Source: Bacillota bacterium | Lineage (GTDB): Bacteria > Bacillota > Limnochordia > JAAZLZ01 | DNA: 7,952 nt | Reading direction: 5' to 3' | Assembly (NCBI GenBank): GCA_012799075.1 | Contig: JAAZLZ010000094.1 | Span: 1-7,952 of the forward strand | Part shown: one piece after another, positions 1 to 5,607 of the stretch | Numbering within the stretch: the stretch's first letter is position 1 | How the letters are laid out: the number at the start of each line of letters is the position of its first letter | Made by a program: the position numbers and the translations under genes | Notes under the pieces: model-generated | The model's database searches: none | The model's input: the letters and a program-made list of their open reading frames with translations, nothing else | Told to the model about the DNA's origin: nothing

Positions 1-11
1 CTATGATCTAA

Positions 12-40
12 TTCCCTAAGGGGACTTATCATGATACAAT
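12..40 (+). promoter_or_regulatory. Extended -10 sigma-A promoter of rnpB
   Basis: A TGATACAAT element (32-40) gives an extended -10 (TGN before TACAAT at 35-40, five of six consensus bases). The -35 position with a 17-bp spacer, TTCCCT at 12-17, is poor (three of six), which is typical when an extended -10 is present. A start site about 6-8 nt downstream of the -10 falls at about 46-48, exactly where the P1 helix of RNase P RNA begins. That coincidence is the main support. Confidence 0.65.
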
Positions 41-45
41 GACTT

Positions 46-389
46 TGGAGTAGGCTGGGTGATCGCGGGTGCCGGGCCGCAAGGTGGCATCCGAGGAAAG
101 TCCGGGCTCCATAGGGCAGGGTGCTGGGTAACGCCCAGTGGGGGTGACCCCAAGGAAAGTGCCACAGAAAGCAAACCGCCCCAAGGGCAAGGGTGAAATG
201 GTGCGGTAAGAGCGCACCAGCAGCTAGGCGACTAGCTGGCTTGGCAAACCCCACCCGGAGAAAGACCAAATAGGAGGGGGATGAAGCTGCCCGCTGATCC
301 CTCGGGTTAGGTCGCTGGAGGTATCGGGCAACCGATATCGTAGAAGGATGATTACCCTCGACAGAACCCGGCTTACAGGCCTACTCCCA
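46..389 (+). ncRNA. rnpB: RNase P RNA, bacterial type A
   Basis: This is the catalytic RNA of ribonuclease P, which cleaves the 5' leader from precursor tRNAs together with the RnpA protein. The universally conserved blocks are present in order: GAGGAAAGTCCGGGCTCC (93-110, P4 5' strand and CR I), ACAGAAAGCAAACCGCC (164-180), the GGTGCGGTAAGAGCGCACC hairpin (200-218, P11/P12 region), ACCAAATAGG in the P15 region (about 267-276), and GACAGAACCCGGCTTA (360-375, P4 3' strand). The ends pair as P1: GAGTAGGC (48-55) with GCCTACTC (379-386), extended by TTG/CAA around a one-base bulge. GGGCAG (114-119) can pair with CTGCCC (287-292) as the P6 pseudoknot, a mark of the ancestral type A fold rather than the Bacillus type B fold. 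The length (about 344 nt) is slightly short of E. coli RNase P RNA, mainly through a short P12. Ends are set by P1 and the promoter and are accurate to a few bases. Confidence 0.97.
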
Positions 390-395
390 ACTTTT

Positions 396-436
396 TAGAG
401 GGACTGCTCCAGGCAAGACCTGGACCAGTCCCTCTA
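396..436. terminator. Long hairpin between convergent rnpB and symporter gene
   Basis: The arms 396-413 and 419-436 pair over 18 positions with one C-C mismatch (407/425) around a five-base loop CAAGA. It begins 7 nt after the rnpB 3' end and ends 4 nt beyond the symporter stop codon on the other strand, so it is placed to end both convergent transcripts. It is not a textbook intrinsic terminator: a T5 run (392-396) lies before the hairpin on the + strand, and no U-tract follows the hairpin on either strand. It may act as a bidirectional block, a 3'-end stabiliser, or a terminator with a poor tail. Confidence 0.5.
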
Positions 437-440
437 GCTG

Positions 441-1649
441 TTATCTGGGCAACGATGGGGATTCGGCAATGGAACGCTCGGCTTCCGACTCGGCAATGAT
501 GACGGCGCCTACCAAGTCACCGGTGATGTTGGTAGTGGTGCGGATCATGTCTAGGATCCGGTCGATGCCGGCCACCAGTGCAATGCCCTCCAAAGGCAGG
601 CCAACACCGGCAAGCACCATGGACAACATGATCAGCCCGGCGCCGGGCACCCCGGCGGTGCCGATGGAAGCTAAGGTTGCAGTGAGCACAATCATCAACT
701 GTTGGGCCAAGCCCAGGCTGAGCCCATAAACTTGGGCGATGAACAGGGCGCATACCCCTTGGTATAAAGCGGTTCCATCCATGTTAACGGTAGCGCCCAA
801 AGGCAGGACGAAGCTGCTGATCTGGTTGGGTATGCCCAGCTTGCGGGCGCATTCCATTGATATCGGAAGGGTGCCCGAGCTGCTGCAGGTGCTGAAGGCA
901 TAAATCTGGGCCGGTGAGATCTCCCGGAAGAATTGCCAGGGGTTGAGCTTGCCCAGCCCTCTGACGAGAGGGCTGTAGACGATGAGCCAATGGAGGATGC
1001 AGCCAAGATAGACCGCGAGGATTACCTTGAATAGGGGGAGCACCACCCCTGGCCCGTAGGATGCAACTACTGGTGCGATGAGGGCGAAAACCCCGTAGGG
1101 AGCCAGTTCCATGATGACCCCGGTCAGTCTGTACATGACTTCAGCGAAGGCGGTGAAAAAGTCAAGGACGACTTGAGCTGTCTTGCCGACCATGGTGATT
1201 CCGAGTCCCAAAAACAGGGCAAGGACGATGATTTGGAGCATGTTCCCCTCGATCATTGCCTGAAAGGGATTGGTGGGGACAAGGCCCAAAATCACGCTGG
1301 CGACGGAGGGGGCCTCCCGGGCCGTCACCTGGGCAGCCTCCACGTCGATAGTGAGCCCCTGCCCTGGACCGATGAGGTTTGCGAGGACAAGTCCGATGAT
1401 AACCGCCAGGCCGGTCGTTACTAGATAGAATACCACTGTCTTGCCTCCTATGCGTCCCAGGGACCGTATATCACCGATATTGGCCGCTCCAACAACTAAT
1501 GAGGAAAAAACCAACGGGATAATGATCATCCGGATAAGGTTTAGAAATAGGGTGCCAACGGGGGCGATGCTCTTGCTAAGGGGTCCGAAAATCGCCCCAG
1601 CCACAATGCCGCCTACAAGACCAATGAAGATCTTAGTATGAAGCTTCAC
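441..1649 (-). CDS. Dicarboxylate/amino acid:cation symporter (DAACS, GltP/DctA family)
   Basis: This is a 402-residue secondary transporter of the SDF family, which imports acidic amino acids or C4-dicarboxylates with Na+ or H+ through an elevator mechanism in the cytoplasmic membrane. The family signatures are all present: the serine-rich HP1 tip SSSGTLP (256-262), the cation-binding NMDGT of TM7 (289-293), the HP2 tip GVPGAG (333-338), and the TM8 motif DRILDMIRT (363-371) followed by NITGD (374-378). By analogy with GltPh, D367 binds the substrate amino group and R370 its side-chain carboxylate. Retention of R370 argues for an acidic substrate, but glutamate/aspartate versus succinate/fumarate/malate cannot be decided. 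The start is GTG, with AAGGGAG (1660-1666) 10 nt upstream; an in-frame TAG directly precedes it, so no longer form is possible. Length is normal to slightly short for the family, with a short C-terminal tail. It lies downstream of tctCAB on the same strand. Confidence 0.95.
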   Translation of the reverse strand: MKLHTKIFIGLVGGIVAGAIFGPLSKSIAPVGTLFLNLIRMIIIPLVFSSLVVGAANIGDIRSLGRIGGKTVVFYLVTTGLAVIIGLVLANLIGPGQGLTIDVEAAQVTAREAPSVASVILGLVPTNPFQAMIEGNMLQIIVLALFLGLGITMVGKTAQVVLDFFTAFAEVMYRLTGVIMELAPYGVFALIAPVVASYGPGVVLPLFKVILAVYLGCILHWLIVYSPLVRGLGKLNPWQFFREISPAQIYAFSTCSSSGTLPISMECARKLGIPNQISSFVLPLGATVNMDGTALYQGVCALFIAQVYGLSLGLAQQLMIVLTATLASIGTAGVPGAGLIMLSMVLAGVGLPLEGIALVAGIDRILDMIRTTTNITGDLVGAVIIAESEAERSIAESPSLPR

Positions 1650-1706
1650 CTATTTTCCACTCCCTTCGTTTGTCTGCGGAAGTGCCTCCCCTTTTTCCGG
1701 CCCCAA
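1650..1706 (-). CDS. Possible 18-codon leader ORF before the symporter gene
   Basis: A near-perfect Shine-Dalgarno sequence, AAAGGAGG (1712-1719 on the minus strand), is followed after 5 nt by a TTG that opens an 18-codon frame (peptide LGPEKGEALPQTNEGSGK, first residue Met if used). Its TAG stop directly abuts the GTG start of the symporter gene in the same frame. The peptide is hydrophilic and resembles nothing I know. It could be a translated leader coupled to the downstream GTG, whose own ribosome site is weaker and spaced at 10 nt. It could equally be a chance frame behind a purine-rich stretch. The candidate promoter at 1725-1753 would start RNA almost on this ribosome site, which argues against translation from that promoter. 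Confidence 0.2.
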   Translation of the reverse strand: MGPEKGEALPQTNEGSGK

Positions 1707-1724
1707 GAACGCCTCCTTTCTTAA

Positions 1725-1753
1725 AGCATATTCGCCCTATTCCACATTATCAG
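1725..1753 (-). promoter_or_regulatory. Weak sigma-A promoter candidate for the symporter gene
   Basis: On the minus strand CTGATA (1748-1753; four of six to TTGACA) and TATGCT (1725-1730; four of six to TATAAT) are separated by 17 bp. It lies in the AT-richer 124-bp gap between tctB and the symporter gene. No terminator hairpin is visible after tctB, so read-through from the tct promoter is an equally good explanation for symporter expression. Confidence 0.3.
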
Positions 1754-1773
1754 AATTAACTCCTTCTTTTACT

Positions 1774-2220
1774 TTAACCCCAAAGAACCCCCGCCGGTAA
1801 GGGGACGGATAGGGCGTACTTAAAGGCAAGGAAGAAAAGGACGGTCAATCCGATCCCTGCGCTGCAGGAGCGAAGGAAGCGCTTTTCGGCATGGGCATGC
1901 CGGTCGAGGAGCCAGGAGGTCAAGCTGAAAAACAAGATGCTCGCCAAGAGAAAGCCCAGGTAGGGAATCAAGACTAGATAAGCTGCCATGCCTCCGCCCA
2001 TGGACAACACTAGACGGAAGTCTTCCCCCGGTTGCTGCCAAAGACCCATCTCAGGGAACCAAAGGCCCTTCAGGAGCAAGACAAGCCCTAGCAAGGTCAA
2101 AACGCCCAGGACGAACCGGACGAATATTCCCCCCAGTGGACTGAAATGAATGGTCTGGGTCCAGGCAAGGGCGGATATGCCCAGAACCAGGGAAGCGGCG
2201 GTGAGGTCGGAATTGAACAT
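1774..2220 (-). CDS. tctB: TTT transporter small membrane subunit TctB
   Basis: This 148-residue protein is the small, poorly conserved membrane subunit of a tripartite tricarboxylate transporter and works with TctA and the periplasmic TctC. Hydrophobic segments at about 7-25, 31-51, 70-88, 88-105 and 119-137 fit the family's four- to five-helix topology. The YLGFLLAS stretch (87-94) and the LSVPLPAGVL end (137-146) are typical of TctB. The frame stays open for 18 codons upstream, but the ATG at 2218-2220 is preferred: it has AAAGGGGG 8 nt upstream, follows the tctA stop by 5 nt, and yields a normal family length. Its ribosome site lies inside the tctA 3' end, suggesting translational coupling. 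Identification rests on size, topology, the C-terminal motif and the tctA neighbour, since TctB sequences diverge widely. Confidence 0.9.
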   Translation of the reverse strand: MFNSDLTAASLVLGISALAWTQTIHFSPLGGIFVRFVLGVLTLLGLVLLLKGLWFPEMGLWQQPGEDFRLVLSMGGGMAAYLVLIPYLGFLLASILFFSLTSWLLDRHAHAEKRFLRSCSAGIGLTVLFFLAFKYALSVPLPAGVLWG

Positions 2221-2225
2221 AGGCT

Positions 2226-3731
2226 TTACCCCCTTTTGATCTGGCGGCGGTACGATTTGGCCAGGAAGGGCCAAAGGGCTGAAATAATCGACAGAAGAAT
2301 GAGGACTGCCGATAGAGGACGACTGAAGAAGTAATGGAGGATGGAGCCAGAGGCCCGGCCGATGATCATTCCCTGAACCAATCCCTGCTCCGCCATGGGA
2401 CCAAGGATTAGTCCCAGCACGATGGGACCGGGATGAAAGCCGAGCTTCCGGCTTCCATAACCAAGAAAGCCGAAGCCGAGCATGGTGACTACATCAAGGT
2501 AATTGTTGCGGATCGCGTAGGAGCCAATGACACTTAAGAAGGTGATCATGGGAGCTAGGAAGCTTACGGGGAAGTTGATCATCCGGGCGAACCATTGGGA
2601 GCCCCAAAGCCCCATGATGAACATCACCCCTGAACTGACGATCAGGGAAAAGATGAGGGCATAGGTGATTTCACTAAACTCGGTGTAAAGCTCGGGACCA
2701 GGCCTCAAGCCATGGAGAAGCAGGGTCCCCAAGATGACGGCTGCTGCAGGCGAACCGGGGATGCCCAAGGTCAACAGGGGTGTTAGGGCGCCGGGTACAA
2801 CGGCACTATTGGCAGCCTCTGACGCGGCTACACCTTCAATAGTTCCCTGGCCGAATTGCTCGGGATGGCTGGACCAGCGGACTGCTTCATTGTAGGAGAC
2901 AAGACTGGCAATATTACCCCCGGCACCGGGGATAATGCCGACGATGGTGCCCACCAGGCTAGATCGGAGCAAAAGCCCGGGTTTTCTTGCCAGTTCCCTG
3001 ATTACCTGCATGTTGATCCCCGGCTTGGGGGAAAAGGCACCGATGTGCTTGTGCAGGTGGTATTGCTCCACCATTTCCAAGACCTGGGGCAAAGAGAAAA
3101 AGCCGATCAAAGCGACGATCAATTCGATGCCGCCCTGCAGAGAAGGAAGGCCGAAAGTAAAGCGCACATCGCCGGCGATAGGAGAAATGCCCACGGTGCT
3201 CAGCAGCAATCCCAGGGCCCCCCCGATCAGTCCCTTTAGGATGGACCCGGTCGATAGGGTGGCGATGATTGTCAGTCCAAAGATGGCCATCCAGAAGTAT
3301 TCTCCGGGCCCGAACTTGATGGCGATCTTGGCCAGGGGCGGAGACAGAAAGAGAAGCATCGCGGTGCCGACCAGCCCTCCAATCAGGGAGCTGAAGGCGG
3401 CTGCCACCAGGGAGTGCTGGGCCATCCCCTTTTTGGCCAAGGGGAACCCGTCGAAGGTGGTGGCAATAGCCGAGGGTGTGCCAGGGGTATTGATCAAAGT
3501 GGCCGGGATGGCATCCCCATACATGGCGCCGATGTAGAGTCCGCTGAGCATGATGAGGCCCTCCATGGCCGGCATGGTGAAGGTGAAGGGGACCAATAGG
3601 GCTAGGGCCATGGTGGCCGTAAGGCCAGGCAGGCAGCCCACCACGATCCCCGCAAAAGTACCTAAGGTCAGAAAGGCAAAGTTTGGCCAGGCAAAAATAT
3701 TTCCGAAAGCTATCGCCGCTTGCGCCAACAT
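2226..3731 (-). CDS. tctA: TTT transporter large permease subunit TctA
   Basis: This 501-residue permease is the translocating subunit of a tripartite tricarboxylate transporter, which takes up carboxylates delivered by TctC using an ion gradient. The protein is hydrophobic throughout and shows the internal duplication of the family. The first half has GCLPGLTATMALALL (32-46) and INTPGTPSAIATTFDGFPLA (80-99). The second half has the related GIIPGAGGNIASLVSYNEAV (265-284) and the conserved SEAANSAVVPGALTPLLTLG block (304-323) followed by IPGSPAA (324-330). Length matches the usual 500 or so residues. The ATG start has AGGAGG (3739-3744) 7 nt upstream. It lies 25 nt after the tctC stop, with a hairpin in the gap, and ends 5 nt before tctB. 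Substrate cannot be read from the sequence: citrate, tartrate, aromatic acids and others are carried by this family. Confidence 0.97.
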   Translation of the reverse strand: MLAQAAIAFGNIFAWPNFAFLTLGTFAGIVVGCLPGLTATMALALLVPFTFTMPAMEGLIMLSGLYIGAMYGDAIPATLINTPGTPSAIATTFDGFPLAKKGMAQHSLVAAAFSSLIGGLVGTAMLLFLSPPLAKIAIKFGPGEYFWMAIFGLTIIATLSTGSILKGLIGGALGLLLSTVGISPIAGDVRFTFGLPSLQGGIELIVALIGFFSLPQVLEMVEQYHLHKHIGAFSPKPGINMQVIRELARKPGLLLRSSLVGTIVGIIPGAGGNIASLVSYNEAVRWSSHPEQFGQGTIEGVAASEAANSAVVPGALTPLLTLGIPGSPAAAVILGTLLLHGLRPGPELYTEFSEITYALIFSLIVSSGVMFIMGLWGSQWFARMINFPVSFLAPMITFLSVIGSYAIRNNYLDVVTMLGFGFLGYGSRKLGFHPGPIVLGLILGPMAEQGLVQGMIIGRASGSILHYFFSRPLSAVLILLSIISALWPFLAKSYRRQIKRG

Positions 3732-3748
3732 ATTCCCGCCTCCTGGGA

Positions 3749-3771
3749 ACAGGGGCTCATTGAGCCCCTGT
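3749..3771 (-). promoter_or_regulatory. Intercistronic hairpin at the tctC/tctA junction
   Basis: Arms 3749-3758 and 3762-3771 form a perfect 10-bp GC-rich stem with a three-base loop. It contains the last codons and TGA stop of tctC (3757-3759) and ends 4 nt before the tctA ribosome-binding site (3739-3744). No U-tract follows on the minus strand, so complete termination is unlikely. Its likely role is to protect the tctC 3' end, or partly attenuate read-through, so that binding protein exceeds permease. This is known for other binding-protein operons and is inferred here from position alone. Confidence 0.6.
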
Positions 3772-4713
3772 AAGATTCAGTTCCTGTAGGATCGCCCCGT
3801 ACTCCTCGGCCATTTCCCGGATGTACCGTTGGGATTCCTCTCTGGAAAGCCTTAAGGGGACAAAACCCTGACTGATCATGGCCTCCTGGATGTCAGGCCG
3901 CTCCATGATGGTCAAAAAGGCCTGTTCCAAGATGGCGATCTGTTCCAAAGGAGTGCCCTTGGGCACTCCGACGCCCCGGTCAATGCTTGGGATCATGTCA
4001 AGACCCAGCTCTAGAAAGGTGGGTGCATCGGGCAGCAGGGAGAACCTTTCCCGAGCGCCAAAGGCCAAGACGCGGACTTTATCCCGATGGAGCACCAGGT
4101 CATTGGAGTTGGCCAGCATCGCGGAAATGTGTCCCCCTAAGAAGGCGGCAACCTGGGGAGCGGCTCCGGTGAAAGGAACATAGCTGAGCTTGGTATTCGT
4201 TAGCTTTTCCAATTGAAGATGGGCTAGGTGGTGACCAGAGTATGTGCCCGATCCGCCCACGGTGATCGCTCCTGGATGGTCCTGGGCATACGCGACGAAA
4301 TCATCAAGGGTCTGCCAGGGACTATCCTTGGCGACGGCCAAGCCGATGGGCGTGGCTTGAAAAAGGGCCAGCGGGACGATGGCTTCCGTGGAGTAGCCCG
4401 CATCACCCCTCAGCAGGGGCTGCAGGATAATGTGGGGGAGGTTGATCCCGGCCATTGTGCAGCCATCGGGGGGACTGTTGGCCAATTCGGCCCAGCCCAA
4501 TGAACCGCCGCCCCCGATTTTGTACTGGACGATCACTGATGTTCCTAGAAGTTCTTCCAGCAGGGGCTGTTGTCGCCTTGCCTCCAGGTCTGACTGTCCC
4601 CCGGGGTCAAAGCAAATAATATAGGTGAGGGGTTTAGCGGGAAATGGGGCAGCCGAGGCCGCCAAACTAAAGGCAACCAGATAAAGCAATAGGGTCCAGA
4701 CTAGCCGACGCAT
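3757..4713 (-). CDS. tctC: TTT family solute-binding protein TctC (Bug family)
   Basis: This 318-residue extracytoplasmic binding protein captures a carboxylate and delivers it to TctA/TctB. It starts with a Sec signal peptide: MRR, a hydrophobic core (residues 4-18) and an A-S-A site (19-21). No cysteine lies near the cleavage site, so it is not a lipoprotein. Mature-domain hallmarks of the Bug family are PAKPLTYIICFDPGGQSD (25-42), whose PGGxxD loop contacts the ligand, AR (45-46), the glycine-rich GGGGSLGW (67-74) with PDG (82-84), and the GGSGTYSGHHLAHLQLE segment (153-169). The frame is open 24 codons further upstream, but the ATG at 4711-4713 has AGGAGG 7 nt before it and gives a proper signal peptide, so it is chosen. 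It is first in the operon behind a promoter candidate at 4756-4784. Cys34 and Cys85 in the mature protein are uncommon for the family. Confidence 0.95.
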   Translation of the reverse strand: MRRLVWTLLLYLVAFSLAASAAPFPAKPLTYIICFDPGGQSDLEARRQQPLLEELLGTSVIVQYKIGGGGSLGWAELANSPPDGCTMAGINLPHIILQPLLRGDAGYSTEAIVPLALFQATPIGLAVAKDSPWQTLDDFVAYAQDHPGAITVGGSGTYSGHHLAHLQLEKLTNTKLSYVPFTGAAPQVAAFLGGHISAMLANSNDLVLHRDKVRVLAFGARERFSLLPDAPTFLELGLDMIPSIDRGVGVPKGTPLEQIAILEQAFLTIMERPDIQEAMISQGFVPLRLSREESQRYIREMAEEYGAILQELNLTGAQ

Positions 4714-4755
4714 ATCGATGCCTCCTCTTTCTTCTTGGTTAGAAGGAACCATATC

Positions 4756-4784
4756 AGTATATTTAGGAAGGTCGGCAGTTGCCA
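4756..4784 (-). promoter_or_regulatory. Sigma-A promoter candidate of the tctCAB operon
   Basis: On the minus strand TATACT (4756-4761, five of six to TATAAT) lies 17 bp from TGGCAA (4779-4784, three of six to TTGACA). RNA would start near 4749, giving a leader of roughly 35 nt before the tctC ATG with the AGGAGG site inside it. The weak -35 suggests an activator may be needed, but no clear operator is visible and no regulator gene is in the window. Confidence 0.45.
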
Positions 4785-4847
4785 CATGGTGCCCCGTGGA
4801 TAACCCGTTTGGCGGGCAGACATTCTAAACACAAAGGAGGTGGCGCG

Positions 4848-5021
4848 ATGCCGAATGAGGATCAGATGAGAGCGGTGGGTGAGACTTGTACCGAGTACTG
4901 GCCGATAGACGAGGATGGCAGCCCCGCCAGCTGCAGCAACTGCAACTACTGGGAAGGCGACGACCTTAAGTGTGAACTGGACATCTTTGAGCTGCAGCTG
5001 ACCAATCTGGATCAGACTTAG
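4848..5021 (+). CDS. Small four-cysteine acidic protein of unknown function
   Basis: This is a 57-residue protein I cannot assign. The ATG at 4848 has an excellent ribosome site, AAAGGAGG (4833-4840), 7 nt upstream; the frame is open earlier, but that start is not credible because the ribosome site lies inside the extension. The protein is strongly acidic and carries four cysteines (C14, C29, C32, C42), with C29-S-N-C32 as a CxxC pair. The spacing could bind one zinc ion or an iron-sulfur centre, or form disulfides. The second half reads CSNCNYWEGDDLKCELDIFE and ends LQLTNLDQT; the ordered aromatic and acidic pattern looks conserved rather than random. There is no signal peptide or membrane segment. 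It lies divergent from tctC and 133 bp before mraZ in the same direction, so it may share a transcript with, or simply abut, the dcw cluster. Confidence 0.75.
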   Translation: MPNEDQMRAVGETCTEYWPIDEDGSPASCSNCNYWEGDDLKCELDIFELQLTNLDQT

Positions 5022-5099
5022 GCGGACATTCTTCTGCAGAAATAATATTTTGTGGCCAGGGAGGAATCGGGGGGGAGATCACGAAAGCATTAACTACTA

Positions 5100-5142
5100 G
5101 TGGGGGAAAGTGGTGCAAAGTGGGGGAAATTGTGGTGCGGGG
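5100..5142 (+). promoter_or_regulatory. MraZ-box direct repeats upstream of mraZ
   Basis: Three decamers stand head to tail with exact 10-bp period: TGGGGGAAAG (5101-5110), TGGTGCAAAG (5111-5120) and TGGGGGAAAT (5121-5130). A degenerate fourth copy, TGGTGCGGGG, lies at 5133-5142, two bases out of register. In E. coli, MraZ represses its own operon by binding TGGG-type repeats separated by 5 nt, that is, with the same 10-bp period, in the mraZ leader. Identity of motif, period and place makes this the probable autoregulatory operator. It ends 12-24 nt before the mraZ ATG and overlaps its ribosome site region. Confidence 0.75.
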
Positions 5143-5154
5143 GAGTTAGTGCCC

Positions 5155-5586
5155 ATGTTCATGGGGGAGTACCAGCACACCCTAGATAGTAAAGGACGCC
5201 TGATTATCCCGGCCAAATTCCGAGCTGGACTAGGTGAGAGATTCATCGTTACTCGGGGTTTGGATGGGTGTCTGTTTGCCTACCCTCTGACGGAATGGGA
5301 AATCTTGGAGAACAAACTGAAGGAGCTCCCCTTGACCAAGAGCGATGCCCGCTCTTTTGTCCGATTCTTCTTTTCGGGAGCCAGCGAATGCGAGTTGGAC
5401 AAACAGGGGCGGATAATGCTCCCAGTCAACCTTCGCGAATATGCCCAGATGACCAAAGATCTGGTGGTCATCGGAGTTGCCAATCGAGTGGAGTTGTGGA
5501 GCAAGGAACTGTGGGATGACTACATCGACAAGGCTACCGCCTCCTATGAAGAAATAGCGGAGAAGATTGTGGAGCTGGGCATTTAG
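5155..5586 (+). CDS. mraZ: Transcriptional regulator MraZ
   Basis: This 143-residue protein is the DNA-binding regulator that opens most dcw clusters and controls transcription of the operon. It has two AbrB-like swapped-hairpin half-domains, each with the DxxGR signature: D11-S-K-G-R15 followed by LIIP (16-19), and D82-K-Q-G-R86 followed by IMLP (87-90). The N-terminal MFMGEYQHTLDSKGR is the family's usual opening. The full length equals that of typical MraZ proteins. The ATG at 5155 is chosen over earlier in-frame GTG codons at 5110 and 5149, because GGGGGAG (5139-5145) stands 9 nt upstream and a longer form would be coded by the operator repeats. It is followed by rsmH after 21 nt and is likely autoregulated through the decamer repeats just upstream. 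A clear promoter is not evident; AATAAT at 5041-5046 is the best -10 candidate but has no good -35. Confidence 0.97.
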   Translation: MFMGEYQHTLDSKGRLIIPAKFRAGLGERFIVTRGLDGCLFAYPLTEWEILENKLKELPLTKSDARSFVRFFFSGASECELDKQGRIMLPVNLREYAQMTKDLVVIGVANRVELWSKELWDDYIDKATASYEEIAEKIVELGI

Positions 5587-5607
5587 TGCCCAATTGGGGG
5601 ATGCGGT

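Noticed and set aside
29..217. A minus-strand open frame of 62 codons.
   Set aside because: It lies within the conserved RNase P RNA gene on the opposite strand and has no protein character.
2935..3537. A 200-codon plus-strand frame opposite tctA.
   Set aside because: Antisense of a strongly conserved permease; its low-complexity composition follows from the tctA codons.
4714..4785. A 24-residue N-terminal extension of TctC.
   Set aside because: It would place hydrophilic residues before the signal peptide, and the AGGAGG site lies inside it, correctly spaced for the ATG at 4713.
4790..4818. A small stem (TGCCC/GGGCA) in the divergent tctC/Cys4 region, considered as a regulatory structure.
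   Set aside because: Only about five to six pairs with a long loop; not distinguishable from chance.
4811..5033. Related strings GGCGGGCAGACATTCT and GGCGGACATTCT flanking the Cys4 gene, considered as boundaries of a small inserted cassette.
   Set aside because: The match is short and imperfect, with no inverted ends or target duplication; chance is adequate.
5032..5041. A perfect 10-bp palindrome TTCTGCAGAA upstream of mraZ, considered as an operator.
   Set aside because: Ten bases of symmetry are expected by chance at this scale, and no second copy or regulator supports it.
5057..5066. An AGGGAGGAAT string resembling a ribosome site between the Cys4 gene and mraZ.
   Set aside because: No usable start codon follows at proper distance, and the region is generally G-rich.
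5110..5154. A 15-codon N-terminal extension of MraZ from an upstream GTG.
   Set aside because: It is coded by the operator-like repeats, lacks family similarity, and the ATG at 5155 gives the standard MraZ N-terminus with a ribosome site.
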